NCBI RefSeq assembly: GCF_001613465.1
Contig: NZ_BDCK01000047.1
Location: forward strand, 1-64,000
Direction of reading: 5' to 3'
Length of the DNA: 64,000 bases
Source: Nocardia niwae NBRC 108934 = DSM 45340
GTDB lineage: Bacteria; Actinomycetota; Actinomycetes; Mycobacteriales; Mycobacteriaceae
Made by a program: the position numbers and the translations under genes
Shown: positions 25,766 through 34,956 of the stretch, piece by piece
Position numbering within the stretch: the first letter of the stretch is position 1
Layout: each line of letters opens with the position of its first letter
Notes under the pieces: generated by a model
What the model saw: the letters and a program-made list of their open reading frames with translations, nothing else
Database searches by the model: none
What the model was told of the DNA's origin: nothing

Positions 25766-26992
25766 GTGACCGAGTCCTTCATCCAGCTGCCCACCGCTGG
25801 AGAGTCGGTGTTCCAGACATATGAGCGAATCCGCGGGCGCGGGCCGGTCGTGCCGATCGAACTGCCCGGGAAGGTGGCGGCCTGGTTGGCGGTCGGTCAC
25901 CAGGCGGTGAGCGAGATCCTCGCCGGCGACGGCACGCTCTTCAGTAAGAGCGCCCGGAACTGCCCCGCACTCCACGACGGGACCATACCGCCGGACTGGC
26001 CACTGCGTGCGTTGACCGACATCGACCACATGCTCAATAAGGACGGCGACGATCACCGGCGAGTGCGCAAGACGATCGGCCGAGCGTTCAGTCCCGGTCG
26101 AGTAGCCGCGCTCGAACCCCGGATCCGGCAGATCACCGCCGAACTCATCGACGGTCTTTGCGACCACGCCGGCGAGCTCGATCTGGTCTCCTGCTTCACC
26201 ACACCACTCCCGGTGCGGGTGATCTGTGAGCTGTTCGGCGTGCCGTCAGACGAACAACCCCAGATCCGGCGCTGGACCACGACGGTGGTCGCTCATACCA
26301 GCACAGGCGAGGAAACTCAGGCGGCGGTGGCGGAAATGCTGGCGTACCTCACCGAATTGCTGGACCGCAAGCGCCGCGCTCCCGGTGACGACCTGACTTC
26401 CGCCCTCGTACAGGCCAATCGCGAGAGCGGGTTGACCGACGACGAACTGGTCCAGACCTTGTGGTTGGTGATCATCGCCGGTCACGAGACGACGGTGCAC
26501 CTGCTGGGCAACGCGGTAGTCGCGTTGTGCTCGCACCCCGCGCAACTGGCCAGAGCCAGCGCAGAGGACCGGTGGTCGGACGTCGTGGAGGAAATCCTGC
26601 GTTTCCGTTCGTCGGCCTGCGTCATGTTCAATCGGTACGCGCTGCGGGACGTCACCATTGCCGGGATCGATATTCCCGCGGGGGCGATCGTGGGCTGGTA
26701 TGCCGGGGTCGGACGAGATCCGCAACGGTACCCGGACGCCGATGTCTTCGATATCGACCACGATCACCGGGACCAATTGGCTTTCGGCCGAGGACCGCAT
26801 TTCTGTCTCGGCGCGCCGTTGGCGCGACTGGAGGGCCGCGTGGCACTGTCGATGCTGTTCGGCAGCTTTCCCCGGCTGAACTTGGCGTGCGACCCCGGCT
26901 CCATTCCGCTCAGCCCGCAGTTCATCACCTGCGGACCGCTCGCCCTCCCGGTGCACCTCGAGCCTATGGCGAAAGCAACCGTGTCCTGCTGA
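25766..26992 (+). CDS. Cytochrome P450
   Basis: Haem-thiolate monooxygenase. The GTG at 25766 follows GGGAG by 5 nt; an ATG at 25754 is possible. Motifs in order: I-helix IIAGHETTVHLLGNA (AGxxT), K-helix EEILRFRS (ExxR), and the haem loop AFGRGPHFCLGAPLAR with Cys347 as haem ligand. 408 aa. Needs electrons from a ferredoxin/reductase not encoded nearby. Substrate unknown. Confidence 0.92.
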   Translation: MTESFIQLPTAGESVFQTYERIRGRGPVVPIELPGKVAAWLAVGHQAVSEILAGDGTLFSKSARNCPALHDGTIPPDWPLRALTDIDHMLNKDGDDHRRVRKTIGRAFSPGRVAALEPRIRQITAELIDGLCDHAGELDLVSCFTTPLPVRVICELFGVPSDEQPQIRRWTTTVVAHTSTGEETQAAVAEMLAYLTELLDRKRRAPGDDLTSALVQANRESGLTDDELVQTLWLVIIAGHETTVHLLGNAVVALCSHPAQLARASAEDRWSDVVEEILRFRSSACVMFNRYALRDVTIAGIDIPAGAIVGWYAGVGRDPQRYPDADVFDIDHDHRDQLAFGRGPHFCLGAPLARLEGRVALSMLFGSFPRLNLACDPGSIPLSPQFITCGPLALPVHLEPMAKATVSC

Positions 26993-27142
26993 TCGTCCGT
27001 CGGCGAACCTCGCCGAGATGGGCCTCGGTGTGCCGACCGCACGGAGAGTTCACGGGTTCGGTAGTCGGTGGTTGATGCGCTTCACGCGCGTGGAAGCTCG
27101 ACCGGCTCGGCCAGGGGCGAAAGGCGGCGGTCCGGCCGAACT

Positions 27143-28033
27143 TCAGGCGCTGAGCTTGGCGAGCAGGAAGTCGCGGGCGACGCAGGACGCTCGTTGGAAT
27201 TGCTCTTCGTAGACGGCGAAGTGGCCGCCCGGGATCAGAGCGAGTTGCTTGGGCTCGAGTGCCTCGGCGTAGCTACGCAGCGCGATATCGCTCGGCGTCA
27301 GGGTGTCTTGATCGGCGATCACCATCAGCAGCGGGGTGGGGGAGACTCGCCCTACGAACGCTTCCGGCGCGTAGGACTGGAATTTGTCGACGCTGGACAG
27401 AGTGACCTCGTTGCGCCACGTAGGAACCTGCGGGCCATGGGCCATCAACCATTCGTAGACCTCGGTACCCGGCATTGCCACGAACTCGGCGGGGTCGTCG
27501 GAAGCCGCCTTGATCATCTCGTGCGGCGTGCCTGAAGCGCGGGCGCGGCGGTCGGCGGCAATCGCAGCATGGACGGTGGGGAGCATGATCGAGGGGACCA
27601 GGCTGCGGAAAGTCGCCCAGCCGTCGGTGAGGGGCACTTGCGATACCACGGCGCGTACGCGCCGGTCGGTGGCGGCGACGACGAGTACATGACCGCCCGC
27701 GTAGCTGGTCCCCCAGACGCCGATGCGGTCCGGGTCGATGCCGTCCAATGTCTGGGCGAAGGTGATCGCATCGCGGTAACCCTCGATCTGGCGTACCGGG
27801 TCGACCTCCTGCCGGGGTTCGCCGTCGGAAGCTCCGAAGCCGGGGTGGTCGTAGACCAGACAGGCCAGTCCGGCGTTGCTGAAGACCTCGGCGAACGGAG
27901 CCACCCATTCCTTCACGCCTGCGAAGCCATGTGTCATCACAACCACCGGGGTCCTGTTCGAAGCGCGTTCCGGCCGGTACAGCCAGCCACGCAGGGTCGC
28001 TCCGCCGCTGAGGAATTCGATGTCCGTCCGCAT
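27143..28033 (-). CDS. Alpha/beta hydrolase under TetR control
   Basis: ATG at 28033 with AAAGG upstream; an in-frame ATG at 28048 would lie inside the operator. 296-aa alpha/beta hydrolase: oxyanion region THGFAGVKEWVAPF, nucleophile S110 in WGTSYAGG, Asp in ADQDTLTP and His in PGGHFAVYEE. Similar to dienelactone/xylan-esterase-like hydrolases (2-hydroxymuconate type). A perfect promoter with a TetR-type inverted repeat lies between it and the upstream tetR gene on the same strand. Confidence 0.88.
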   Translation of the reverse strand: MRTDIEFLSGGATLRGWLYRPERASNRTPVVVMTHGFAGVKEWVAPFAEVFSNAGLACLVYDHPGFGASDGEPRQEVDPVRQIEGYRDAITFAQTLDGIDPDRIGVWGTSYAGGHVLVVAATDRRVRAVVSQVPLTDGWATFRSLVPSIMLPTVHAAIAADRRARASGTPHEMIKAASDDPAEFVAMPGTEVYEWLMAHGPQVPTWRNEVTLSSVDKFQSYAPEAFVGRVSPTPLLMVIADQDTLTPSDIALRSYAEALEPKQLALIPGGHFAVYEEQFQRASCVARDFLLAKLSA

Positions 28034-28042
28034 AGCCGTGCC

Positions 28043-28096
28043 TTTCATTACATTGCGTTTCGTAATGAAATTAAGCGGAGTCGAATGTGATGTCAA
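28043..28096 (-). promoter_or_regulatory. Promoter and TetR-type operator of the hydrolase
   Basis: On the minus strand a -35 of TTGACA (28091-28096) and a -10 of TAATTT (28068-28073, TAnnnT) are 17 nt apart. Directly overlapping the -10 and start site is the inverted repeat TTTCATTAC (28043-28051) / GTAATGAAA (28062-28070), perfect 9-bp arms and a 10-nt centre. This is the classic geometry of a TetR-type repressor site. The tetR gene at 28108-28713 is the obvious binder. Confidence 0.75.
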
Positions 28097-28107
28097 CCAC
28101 AGGATGG

Positions 28108-28713
28108 TCAGGTTGTGCGATAGTCCACCGCGGCGAGGGCCGAGCGCACGGTGAGCAGCACGAACTCCTCGTCGATCGGACCGAGTGCGGGCATGAGCGC
28201 CCGCATCAGCATCGGCCCGGTGATCAGATCGCAGAGCCACTCCGAATCCACTCCTGCGGCGATCTCCCCCCGCGCCACTGCACGATCGAGGATCGTCGCG
28301 GTGGATGCTCGCCGAGGGCGCAGGAATTGCTCGTGGAACCGGCGCGCGAGGTCGGGAGTGCGGTGGAGGTCTTCGAGCAGACCTGGCAGAGCCCGGCGTA
28401 GGACCGGATCGTTGAACAACTCCATTTGATGCCGCTGGATGCCCAGCAACTCCGCCTCGATGCCGCCCAGATCCTCGGCGCCGGGGTGGAGTCCGTAACG
28501 GTCGATCAGAACCGATACGACCAGGTCGGCCCGATCTGCATAGCGACGGTAGAGCGCCGGTCTGCTGGTCCCCGCCTCGTCGGCTACGGCCTGCAGAGTG
28601 AGCGCTCCGTATCCGCGCTCGGCGATCAATCGCGCGGCCGCAGCCAATAACGCCGTGTCCACCCGGGTGTCACGCGGCCGTCCGATTCGGGGAGGAGCGG
28701 TGCTGTCCGGCAT
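28108..28713 (-). CDS. TetR-family transcriptional repressor
   Basis: ATG at 28713. N-terminal HTH: AAARLIAERGYGALTLQAVADEAGTSRPALYRRYADRADL (read in short runs), then a ligand-binding helical domain ending LTVRSALAAVDY. 201 aa. It lies just upstream of the hydrolase on the same strand, and an inverted repeat sits in the gap, so it most likely represses the hydrolase in response to an unknown ligand. Confidence 0.9.
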   Translation of the reverse strand: MPDSTAPPRIGRPRDTRVDTALLAAAARLIAERGYGALTLQAVADEAGTSRPALYRRYADRADLVVSVLIDRYGLHPGAEDLGGIEAELLGIQRHQMELFNDPVLRRALPGLLEDLHRTPDLARRFHEQFLRPRRASTATILDRAVARGEIAAGVDSEWLCDLITGPMLMRALMPALGPIDEEFVLLTVRSALAAVDYRTT

Positions 28714-28903
28714 GCGCTCACCGTACCCAGGCCCACGCGCGGAGGTCGCTGCTCCACCCCGGCCCATCGGATGCCGCCGCCGGCCTTTGCCGACCGGGTC
28801 TCCATCGCGCCGACCACATCGGGTCGGCCACGGCGCCAACCCGCGCCGAGCCGGTGATCCATCACCGGCGCCGCGGCCACCACTCACCCCGGCCCAGGCA
28901 GCG

Positions 28904-29878
28904 CTAACGGGATCGTGCCGGAGTCGCCGGAGTGAGATCTATCCCGGCCGGGGGGCGCAGGCGGCGCAGGGTGCCGTCCATGCTGGTGACGAACAGCGCC
29001 CAGGAATCTCCGTCACGGGCGATGCGCACCGACGTGGCGCCGTCCGGTGGGTTGCGCACCGGGCCGGGTTTGATCAAGCCCGTGATGATCGCGCAGGTGG
29101 CGCCGGTCGTCGTATCGACCTGATAAACGGCGCCGAGTACGTGATCGGCGACGAACAGCGCCCCCGCGCGGGTGGCCTCCATGTCGTCGGGCAGCGCGAC
29201 GAGGTCCGGGATGCCGGATACGACGGTGGGATGAGCCGGATCGTCCAGCCGGACGCGCAGGATCTGCAGTGTCATGGTGTCGACGTAGACGGATTCGCCG
29301 TCCGCGGCCAGCGCGAGGCCGTTGGAGGGCGGCAGCGCCGACCAATCCCGCTCGTACTCGCTGGTCTCGGGCCAGTAGCGCGAGATCCCGCTAGGACCGC
29401 TCAGGCCGATGGTGGTGAACAGCAGGCTGCCATCCGGCAGCGACAACAGGCCGTTGGGCCCGTTCAGTCCGGTCAGCAGGACGCCTACCGCACCGGTCTC
29501 GGTGTCGTAGCGCTGCAACGTGCCCGGTGGTTCGCTGAGCCCGTCCCCGGTGAGGAAGTAGACGTACCGCCCCGCGACGCGCACGCCCGCCGGGCGGTGC
29601 AGGTCGGTGACCAGCTTCTCCATCCGTCCCGCCCGGTCGACGTGCGCCAGGTAGCCGTCCATGAGCCCGGTCACGTAGAACCCGCCCAGTCCGTCGGAAT
29701 CGAGATTCTCCAGATTGCCGGCTCCTTCGACGACGGTCGTGGTCTCCCAGCCGTCCGAGCACCGGGCGGGAAATGTTTCCGCTCGCGCTGCCGGCATCGC
29801 CGCGGTGATTCCGGCGATCACGGCGGCGGCGCTGACTATCGCCGCCGCGTGTGCCCGAATCCCTATCCCTTTCGCCAT
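28904..29878 (-). CDS. Secreted SMP-30/gluconolactonase-like beta-propeller
   Basis: Signal peptide MAKGIGIRAHAAAIVSAAAV with Ala-x-Ala cleavage near AARA. 324 aa. The mature protein has repeated beta-propeller strands (GAGNLENLDSDGLGGFYV, TGLNGPNGLLSLPDGSLLFT, DDMEATRAGALFVADHV) typical of SMP-30/NHL-like folds, with a Cys pair. The start is chosen at 29878, after an in-frame upstream ATG (29890) with a less typical signal peptide. Probably a lactonase or ligand-binding protein outside the cell; enzyme activity not shown. Confidence 0.78.
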   Translation of the reverse strand: MAKGIGIRAHAAAIVSAAAVIAGITAAMPAARAETFPARCSDGWETTTVVEGAGNLENLDSDGLGGFYVTGLMDGYLAHVDRAGRMEKLVTDLHRPAGVRVAGRYVYFLTGDGLSEPPGTLQRYDTETGAVGVLLTGLNGPNGLLSLPDGSLLFTTIGLSGPSGISRYWPETSEYERDWSALPPSNGLALAADGESVYVDTMTLQILRVRLDDPAHPTVVSGIPDLVALPDDMEATRAGALFVADHVLGAVYQVDTTTGATCAIITGLIKPGPVRNPPDGATSVRIARDGDSWALFVTSMDGTLRRLRPPAGIDLTPATPARSR

Positions 29879-30041
29879 GAGCGACAACATAACAGCGCCG
29901 AATCAGCCGGGAAGGCCCCGAATGGATGTCGACGACGAGCTTCCAGGTCGGTTGTCCCCATGTGCACAACTCGGCGGCTCAGCAGGGCGAACGCCGAACC
30001 GTACGGGTACCGGCCGTTCGGGCGCTCGTAGGATGGGCCGG

Positions 30042-31916
30042 GTGACTCCCCCCGATGATTTCGCGGCTGTGGCGACCGAAGTCGCGTCCGGTTCGGACGC
30101 CGGACCCGTTGCGGCGCAACAGGTTCTACGCCGAGTCTTCGGTTACGACAGCTTCCGCGGCGACCAGCAGGCGATCGTCCAGCACGTGATCGACGGCGGC
30201 GACGCGCTGGTGCTCATGCCGACCGGCGGCGGCAAGTCCCTCTGCTATCAGGTCCCCGCGCTGGTGCGCCCCGGCGTCGGAGTGGTGGTCTCCCCGTTGA
30301 TCGCCCTCATGCAGGATCAAGTGGACGCGCTCAGCGCACTGGGCGTGCGCGCAGGGTTCCTCAACTCCACGCAGTACCCCGACGAGCGCCGCACCATCGA
30401 GGCGCAGTTCGTCGCGGGCGAACTCGATCTGCTCTATCTCGCTCCGGAGCGGTTGCGGCTGGACTCCACCGCGCAGCTGCTGGATCGCGGCAAGGTCGCA
30501 CTGTTCGCCATCGACGAGGCGCACTGTGTTTCTCAGTGGGGTCACGACTTCCGGCCCGACTACCTGGGTCTTTCCCTCCTGCACGAGCGGTGGCCGGACG
30601 TACCCAGGATCGCGCTGACCGCGACCGCCACCGAGAAGACGCGCGATGAGATCATCCAGCGTCTCGACCTCGGAACCGCACGCCGGTTCGTCTCCAGCTT
30701 CGACCGGCCCAACATCCAGTACCGGATCGAGCCGAAGAACCGTCCCGAGCGTCAGCTGCTGGAATTCATCCGCACCGAACACTCCGGCGACGCCGGCATC
30801 GTCTACTGCCTCTCGCGCAACTCGGTGGAGAAGACCGCGGCCTTTCTCACCGAGAACGGCGTCACCGCGGTGCCCTACCACGCGGGCTTGGACAATCGCA
30901 CCCGCGCGGCGAACCAGTCGCGCTTCCTGCGCGAAGACGGATTGGTCGTCGTGGCGACCATCGCGTTCGGCATGGGCATCGACAAACCCGATGTGCGCTT
31001 CGTCGCCCACCTCGACCTGCCGAAATCGGTCGAAGGGTACTACCAGGAGACCGGTCGCGCCGGGCGCGACGGGCTGCCCTCCACGGCATGGATGGTCTAC
31101 GGCCTCAACGACGTGGTGCAGCAGCGCAAGCTGATCGACTCCTCCGAGGGGGACGCCGCGCACCGCCGCCAGCTGCAGCTGCACTTGGACGCGATGCTCG
31201 CACTGTGCGAGACGGTCGGCTGCCGGCGCACCCAGCTGCTCGCCTACTTCGGCGAGCCCGGCTTGCCCTGCGGCAACTGCGACACCTGCCTGTCCCCACC
31301 CCAATCCTGGGACGGCACCGTGGCCGCGCAGAAACTGCTGTCCACGGTGCTGCGGCTGAAGCGAGAACGCGGCCAGAGCTTCGGAGCGGGCCACATCGTG
31401 GACATCCTGCTCGGCAAGAAGAACCCCAAGGTGGTGCAGTACGACCACCATGAGCTGAAGGTGTTCGGCGTCGGCACCGACCTGCGCGACACGGAATGGC
31501 GTGGCGTGGTACGACAGCTGCTGGCCCACGGGCTGCTGGCCGTGCACGGCGACTACGGAGTGCTGACGCTCACCGAGGCCAGCAGCGAGGTGCTGTTCGA
31601 CGGACGGCAAGTCCTGCTACGCCGCGAGCCCGAGCGCGCGACCAAGCCCGCGCGGGCCGCGAAGGCGGCCAAGGCGGCTTCCGTCGACCTGTCACCCACC
31701 GACCTGCCGCTGTTCGAGAAGTTGCGCGAATGGCGCGCGGCCACCGCGAAGGAGCAGGGTGTGCCCGCCTATGTCGTCTTCCACGACGCCACTCTGCGGG
31801 AGATCGCGGCGCACAAACCCGCGAGTCTCGCCCAGCTCGGCGGCGTCAGCGGTGTCGGCGAGAACAAACTCGCGAAGTACGGCGAACAGGTGCTCGAAGT
31901 GCTCGCGGCCGGATGA
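30042..31916 (+). CDS. recQ: ATP-dependent DNA helicase RecQ
   Basis: 3'-5' DNA helicase in recombination and fork repair. GTG at 30042 (VTPPDDF) chosen, ATG at 30033 possible; upstream sequence is not protein-like. Motifs: Walker A MPTGGGKSLCYQ, DEAH-type FAIDEAHCVSQWGHDFRPDY, motif VI-type YYQETGRAGRDG, zinc Cys cluster CGNCDTC, RecQ C-terminal winged helix, and a C-terminal HRDC domain (LREWRAATAKEQGVPAYVVF). 624 aa, close to the usual RecQ length. Confidence 0.96.
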   Translation: MTPPDDFAAVATEVASGSDAGPVAAQQVLRRVFGYDSFRGDQQAIVQHVIDGGDALVLMPTGGGKSLCYQVPALVRPGVGVVVSPLIALMQDQVDALSALGVRAGFLNSTQYPDERRTIEAQFVAGELDLLYLAPERLRLDSTAQLLDRGKVALFAIDEAHCVSQWGHDFRPDYLGLSLLHERWPDVPRIALTATATEKTRDEIIQRLDLGTARRFVSSFDRPNIQYRIEPKNRPERQLLEFIRTEHSGDAGIVYCLSRNSVEKTAAFLTENGVTAVPYHAGLDNRTRAANQSRFLREDGLVVVATIAFGMGIDKPDVRFVAHLDLPKSVEGYYQETGRAGRDGLPSTAWMVYGLNDVVQQRKLIDSSEGDAAHRRQLQLHLDAMLALCETVGCRRTQLLAYFGEPGLPCGNCDTCLSPPQSWDGTVAAQKLLSTVLRLKRERGQSFGAGHIVDILLGKKNPKVVQYDHHELKVFGVGTDLRDTEWRGVVRQLLAHGLLAVHGDYGVLTLTEASSEVLFDGRQVLLRREPERATKPARAAKAAKAASVDLSPTDLPLFEKLREWRAATAKEQGVPAYVVFHDATLREIAAHKPASLAQLGGVSGVGENKLAKYGEQVLEVLAAG

Positions 31917-31992
31917 GCCGCTACCGTCACGCAGATCACTGGTGGGCGAGGATGGTCGACGGCGATCGCCATCGAAGACTGTGGAGGACAGC

Positions 31993-33072
31993 GTGAGTCG
32001 GAGCGAGACGATCGGACGTCGGACGTTCTTGACCGGTGCGGCCACCCTTGCGGCCGGGGCGACAGTGGCCGGGCGCACCCCTGCGCACGCGGTACCCGTC
32101 GCCGAGGGGGTCGCCAAGTTCCCCTTCCCGGCCGAGCGCCGGGTGCGGGTGCTGGTGACCGGCGACGCGGGCACCGGCACCCGCACCCAGTGGGCGGTTT
32201 GCGACGCCATGCGTGCGATCCACGGCCGCGAACCCTTCTCGCTGGCATTGGGGCTCGGCGACAACATCTACGAGCACGGTCCCGACGGCGCGGCCGACGT
32301 CCAATTCACCGACAAATTCGACAACCCCAACGCCGGGCTGGATTTCCCCTGGTTGATGGTGCTGGGCAATCACGACAACAGCTCGGTGCTCGGGGGTGAC
32401 GGCGGGTGGCTGCTGCGCGGCAACGCCGAGGTGGAGTACCACGCCAACTCTCGCCGCTGGTGGATGCCGAGCCGCTACTACTCGGTGCGGATACCCGAGC
32501 GCAACCCGGTGGTCGAATTCTTCGTCCTAGACCTCAACCCGTTGGCCGCCTACGTGCCGCCGGTCTTCTCGCCCTACTGGGCGGTCGACGGCCAGTTCAT
32601 GAACGAGCAACGCGACTGGCTCGATCGCGCACTCACCGCGTCGCCGGCTCCATGGAAGATCGCCTGCACCCATCACCCGTATCTGAACAACGGTCCGCAT
32701 GGAGACGCGGGCCGCTACGAGGGCCTGTCGCTGGAGCCGATCAACGGCGTGCACGTGCAGCGCTTCATCGAAGACCACGTGCTCGGCCGCTGTCAGTTCA
32801 TCCTGTCCGGGCACGACCACTCCCTGCAGGTGCTCGAGCCCACGGCGGCGTCGAGGGGGACCAGGCAGATCGTGTCCGGTGCGGCCGCGAAGACCGTCGG
32901 CGCGGAACCGCGGCTCGCGGCGAGCGCGGGCCACAGCGCGCTCTATGAGAACTACCACGAGCTGGGCTTCATGATTCTCGAGCTCACCGAGGACGGGGTC
33001 GACCTGCAGGTGCACACGGTCGACCTGACGACCGGCGCGTCCGTCGAGGCCTTCCGGCGGCGTCTGGCCTGA
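31993..33072 (+). CDS. Tat-exported metallophosphoesterase
   Basis: The GTG at 31993 follows GGAGG. The twin-arginine motif GRRTFLTGAATLAAG predicts Tat export of a folded, metal-bound enzyme. Calcineurin-like phosphoesterase core: VTGDAGTGT, LGLGDNIYEHGP, VLGNHDN, THHPYLNN and SGHDHSLQV supply the usual D, N and H ligands. 359 aa. Likely a periplasmic phosphatase, resembling purple-acid-type enzymes in Nocardia. Starts 77 nt after recQ. Confidence 0.85.
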   Translation: MSRSETIGRRTFLTGAATLAAGATVAGRTPAHAVPVAEGVAKFPFPAERRVRVLVTGDAGTGTRTQWAVCDAMRAIHGREPFSLALGLGDNIYEHGPDGAADVQFTDKFDNPNAGLDFPWLMVLGNHDNSSVLGGDGGWLLRGNAEVEYHANSRRWWMPSRYYSVRIPERNPVVEFFVLDLNPLAAYVPPVFSPYWAVDGQFMNEQRDWLDRALTASPAPWKIACTHHPYLNNGPHGDAGRYEGLSLEPINGVHVQRFIEDHVLGRCQFILSGHDHSLQVLEPTAASRGTRQIVSGAAAKTVGAEPRLAASAGHSALYENYHELGFMILELTEDGVDLQVHTVDLTTGASVEAFRRRLA

Positions 33073-33139
33073 GTTCCAACTACGTTGCGCGCCGCCGGAA
33101 TTGCGGCGAGTCGGCCTCGTGGCGGCTACCGTTCTGGCT

Positions 33140-33382
33140 ATGGCACCGGGTGAGGGTTCCAGCGACGCGGGCGACGATGTTTCCATCGGCTCGGCGGGGG
33201 GTGAGACCCCGGACGCGCCGCCGTATGTGCGCAGCAGGAACGATCCGGCGGTCGAGAACGTGTGGCTGCGGCCAAGCCCACCGCCGCCGCGCCGCGGCGT
33301 ACCGCGGATGTCGACGGTGGCGCTGGTCGTCGCGTTCCTCGCCGTTCTGGCGCTCTACCTTGTCCTGCATCAGGGCGGTTAG
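33140..33382 (+). CDS. Small proline-rich tail-anchored membrane protein, 80 aa
   Basis: ATG at 33140, no strong RBS. The N-terminal 55 residues are soluble and Gly/Asp/Pro-rich (PPYVRSRNDPAVENV, RPSPPPPRRG), and the last 25 are one hydrophobic helix (VALVVAFLAVLALYLVL). Upstream of smpB with a 56-bp gap. Position and codon bias suggest a real gene. No function is known to me. Confidence 0.5.
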   Translation: MAPGEGSSDAGDDVSIGSAGGETPDAPPYVRSRNDPAVENVWLRPSPPPPRRGVPRMSTVALVVAFLAVLALYLVLHQGG

Positions 33383-33438
33383 TGCGTCCGCGACCTGCGG
33401 GAATAATCCGGTTGCCGGGTCACTTAAAGTGGACCGTT

Positions 33439-33912
33439 ATGAAGGAGAAGGGGCGCAAGGTCATCGCGACCAACCGCCGGGCGCGGCACAACTACACGAT
33501 CCTGGACGTCTACGAGGCCGGGATCGCGCTGGTCGGCACCGAGGTGAAGAGCCTGCGTGAGGGCAAGGCCTCGCTGGTGGACGCGTTCGCGACGGTGGAC
33601 AACGGCGAAGTGTGGCTGCGTGGGCTGCACATCCCCGAGTTCAGCCACGGCACCTGGACCAACCACTCGCCGCGCCGGGTGCGCAAGCTACTGCTGCACA
33701 AGCGCGAGATCGAGCGGTTGGTCGGCAAGTCGAGGGAGGGCAACCAGACGCTGGTGCCGCTGTCGATGTACTTCTCCGACGGCAAGGTGAAGGTCGAGCT
33801 GGCGCTGGCCAAGGGCAAGCAGGACTACGACAAGCGCCAGGACTTGGCCCGGCGCACCGCCGAGCGAGAGGTCACCCGCGAACTAGGACGGCGGGTCAAA
33901 GGCATGCGGTGA
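33439..33912 (+). CDS. smpB: SsrA-binding protein SmpB
   Basis: Binds tmRNA and brings it to stalled ribosomes for trans-translation. ATG at 33439, 157 aa. Conserved block: NRRARHNYTILDVYEAGIALVGTEVKSLREGK (read in short runs), LLLHKREIERL, then the basic, flexible tail ending GRRVKGMR. Its RNA partner ssrA is 4 kb downstream on the same strand. Stop overlaps the next GTG in a GTGA junction. In mycobacteria smpB normally follows ftsX directly; here they are 15 kb apart in opposite orientation. Confidence 0.97.
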   Translation: MKEKGRKVIATNRRARHNYTILDVYEAGIALVGTEVKSLREGKASLVDAFATVDNGEVWLRGLHIPEFSHGTWTNHSPRRVRKLLLHKREIERLVGKSREGNQTLVPLSMYFSDGKVKVELALAKGKQDYDKRQDLARRTAEREVTRELGRRVKGMR

Positions 33913-34772
33913 CGGCCGTCCTGCTCGCGCTGGCAGCCGCGGTGGGCTATGGCGTGAGCGATTTCTACGGCGGTGTGGCGTCGCGGCGGGTGACCGCGCT
34001 GCGGGTGACCATCTACTCCTATCCGTTCTCGGTGCTGCTGGTTCTCGCGCTGTTGCCGTTCGTGTCCGGTAGCGCGGACGCGGCGTCGCTGTGGTGGGGT
34101 GCGGCCGCCGGCGTCGCCAGCGGTGTCGCGGTGTGGTGGTTCTATGCCGCGCTGGCCAGCGGTCCGATGGCAGTGGTGTCACCGCTGACCGCGGTGCTGG
34201 TCGCGGGCATCCCGGTGCTCGCCGGGCTGGCGACCGGCGAGCGACCCGGTCCGCTCGCCTTCGCCGGCATCGTGTTCGCGCTGGTCGCCGTGCTCCTGGT
34301 GAGCCGGGAGTCGCCGGACGACGTGACGGAGGAGATCACCGGCGGACGCGAACTGCGTTTCACCCGCAAGGTCGCCGCGCTGACCGTGGGTTCGGGCATC
34401 GCGTACGGATGGGCCTTCGTCTTCTTGCACGAGACTTCGGCGGACTCGGGTCTGTGGCCGCTGCTCATGCAGCGCCTCGCGGCCACCGCGATGGTGTGGC
34501 TGACGGCTCTGGCGGCCCGGGATTTCGGGCGGTTGCGCGGCGAACCGCTTCGGCTGGCCTGCTATATCAGCGCCTTGGACGTTCTCAGCAACGCGGCGCT
34601 GCTGTACGCGTTTCACGGATCGCTGCTGTCGCTGGTGAGCGTGATCGGCTCGCTCTATCCGGCCGTGACCGTGCTGATGGCGATGGTGTTGCTCGGCGAG
34701 CGGGTCCACCGGCAGCAGCAGGCCGGATTGGTACTGGCGCTGGCCGCGGTCGCGCTCATCGCCGCAGCGTAG
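33909..34772 (+). CDS. EamA/DMT-family transporter
   Basis: GTG at 33909 overlaps the smpB stop (GTGA), a coupled junction. 287 aa with ten predicted helices in two five-helix EamA halves (TAVLLALAAAVGYGVSDFYGG at the start; LLALAAVALIAAA at the end). Exporters of this family move amino acids or metabolites. Substrate unknown. Co-transcription with smpB is likely but not meaningful for its function. Confidence 0.85.
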   Translation: MTAVLLALAAAVGYGVSDFYGGVASRRVTALRVTIYSYPFSVLLVLALLPFVSGSADAASLWWGAAAGVASGVAVWWFYAALASGPMAVVSPLTAVLVAGIPVLAGLATGERPGPLAFAGIVFALVAVLLVSRESPDDVTEEITGGRELRFTRKVAALTVGSGIAYGWAFVFLHETSADSGLWPLLMQRLAATAMVWLTALAARDFGRLRGEPLRLACYISALDVLSNAALLYAFHGSLLSLVSVIGSLYPAVTVLMAMVLLGERVHRQQQAGLVLALAAVALIAAA

Positions 34773-34834
34773 TTCGCACCGGCCAGGGACAGGCGCTGTC
34801 GCCGAGGTCAGGATGGGCCGTACCGAGACCGCGC

Positions 34835-34872
34835 CACTCAGGCGACGGCGACGAATCGCCGACGCCTGAGTG
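34835..34872. terminator. Large bidirectional hairpin
   Basis: CACTCAGGCG (34835-34844) pairs with CGCCTGAGTG (34863-34872); inside, CGGCGA (34846-34851) pairs with TCGCCG (34856-34861) around CGAA. The two stems are stacked with one A-A mismatch. It separates the plus-strand EamA gene from the minus-strand lipoprotein operon. Confidence 0.7.
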
Positions 34873-34956
34873 CGGAAGACGTGGCCCGAGTTCCCGTGCC
34901 GACCCGAGCCGCACCTGCCCTCGCGAGTCGTTACCGACGCAAGCCGAGCGCGCGGA

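Noticed and set aside
25227..25769. A 180-codon frame before the P450 gene
   Set aside because: Arg/Ser-rich with no start signal; overlaps the promoter region.
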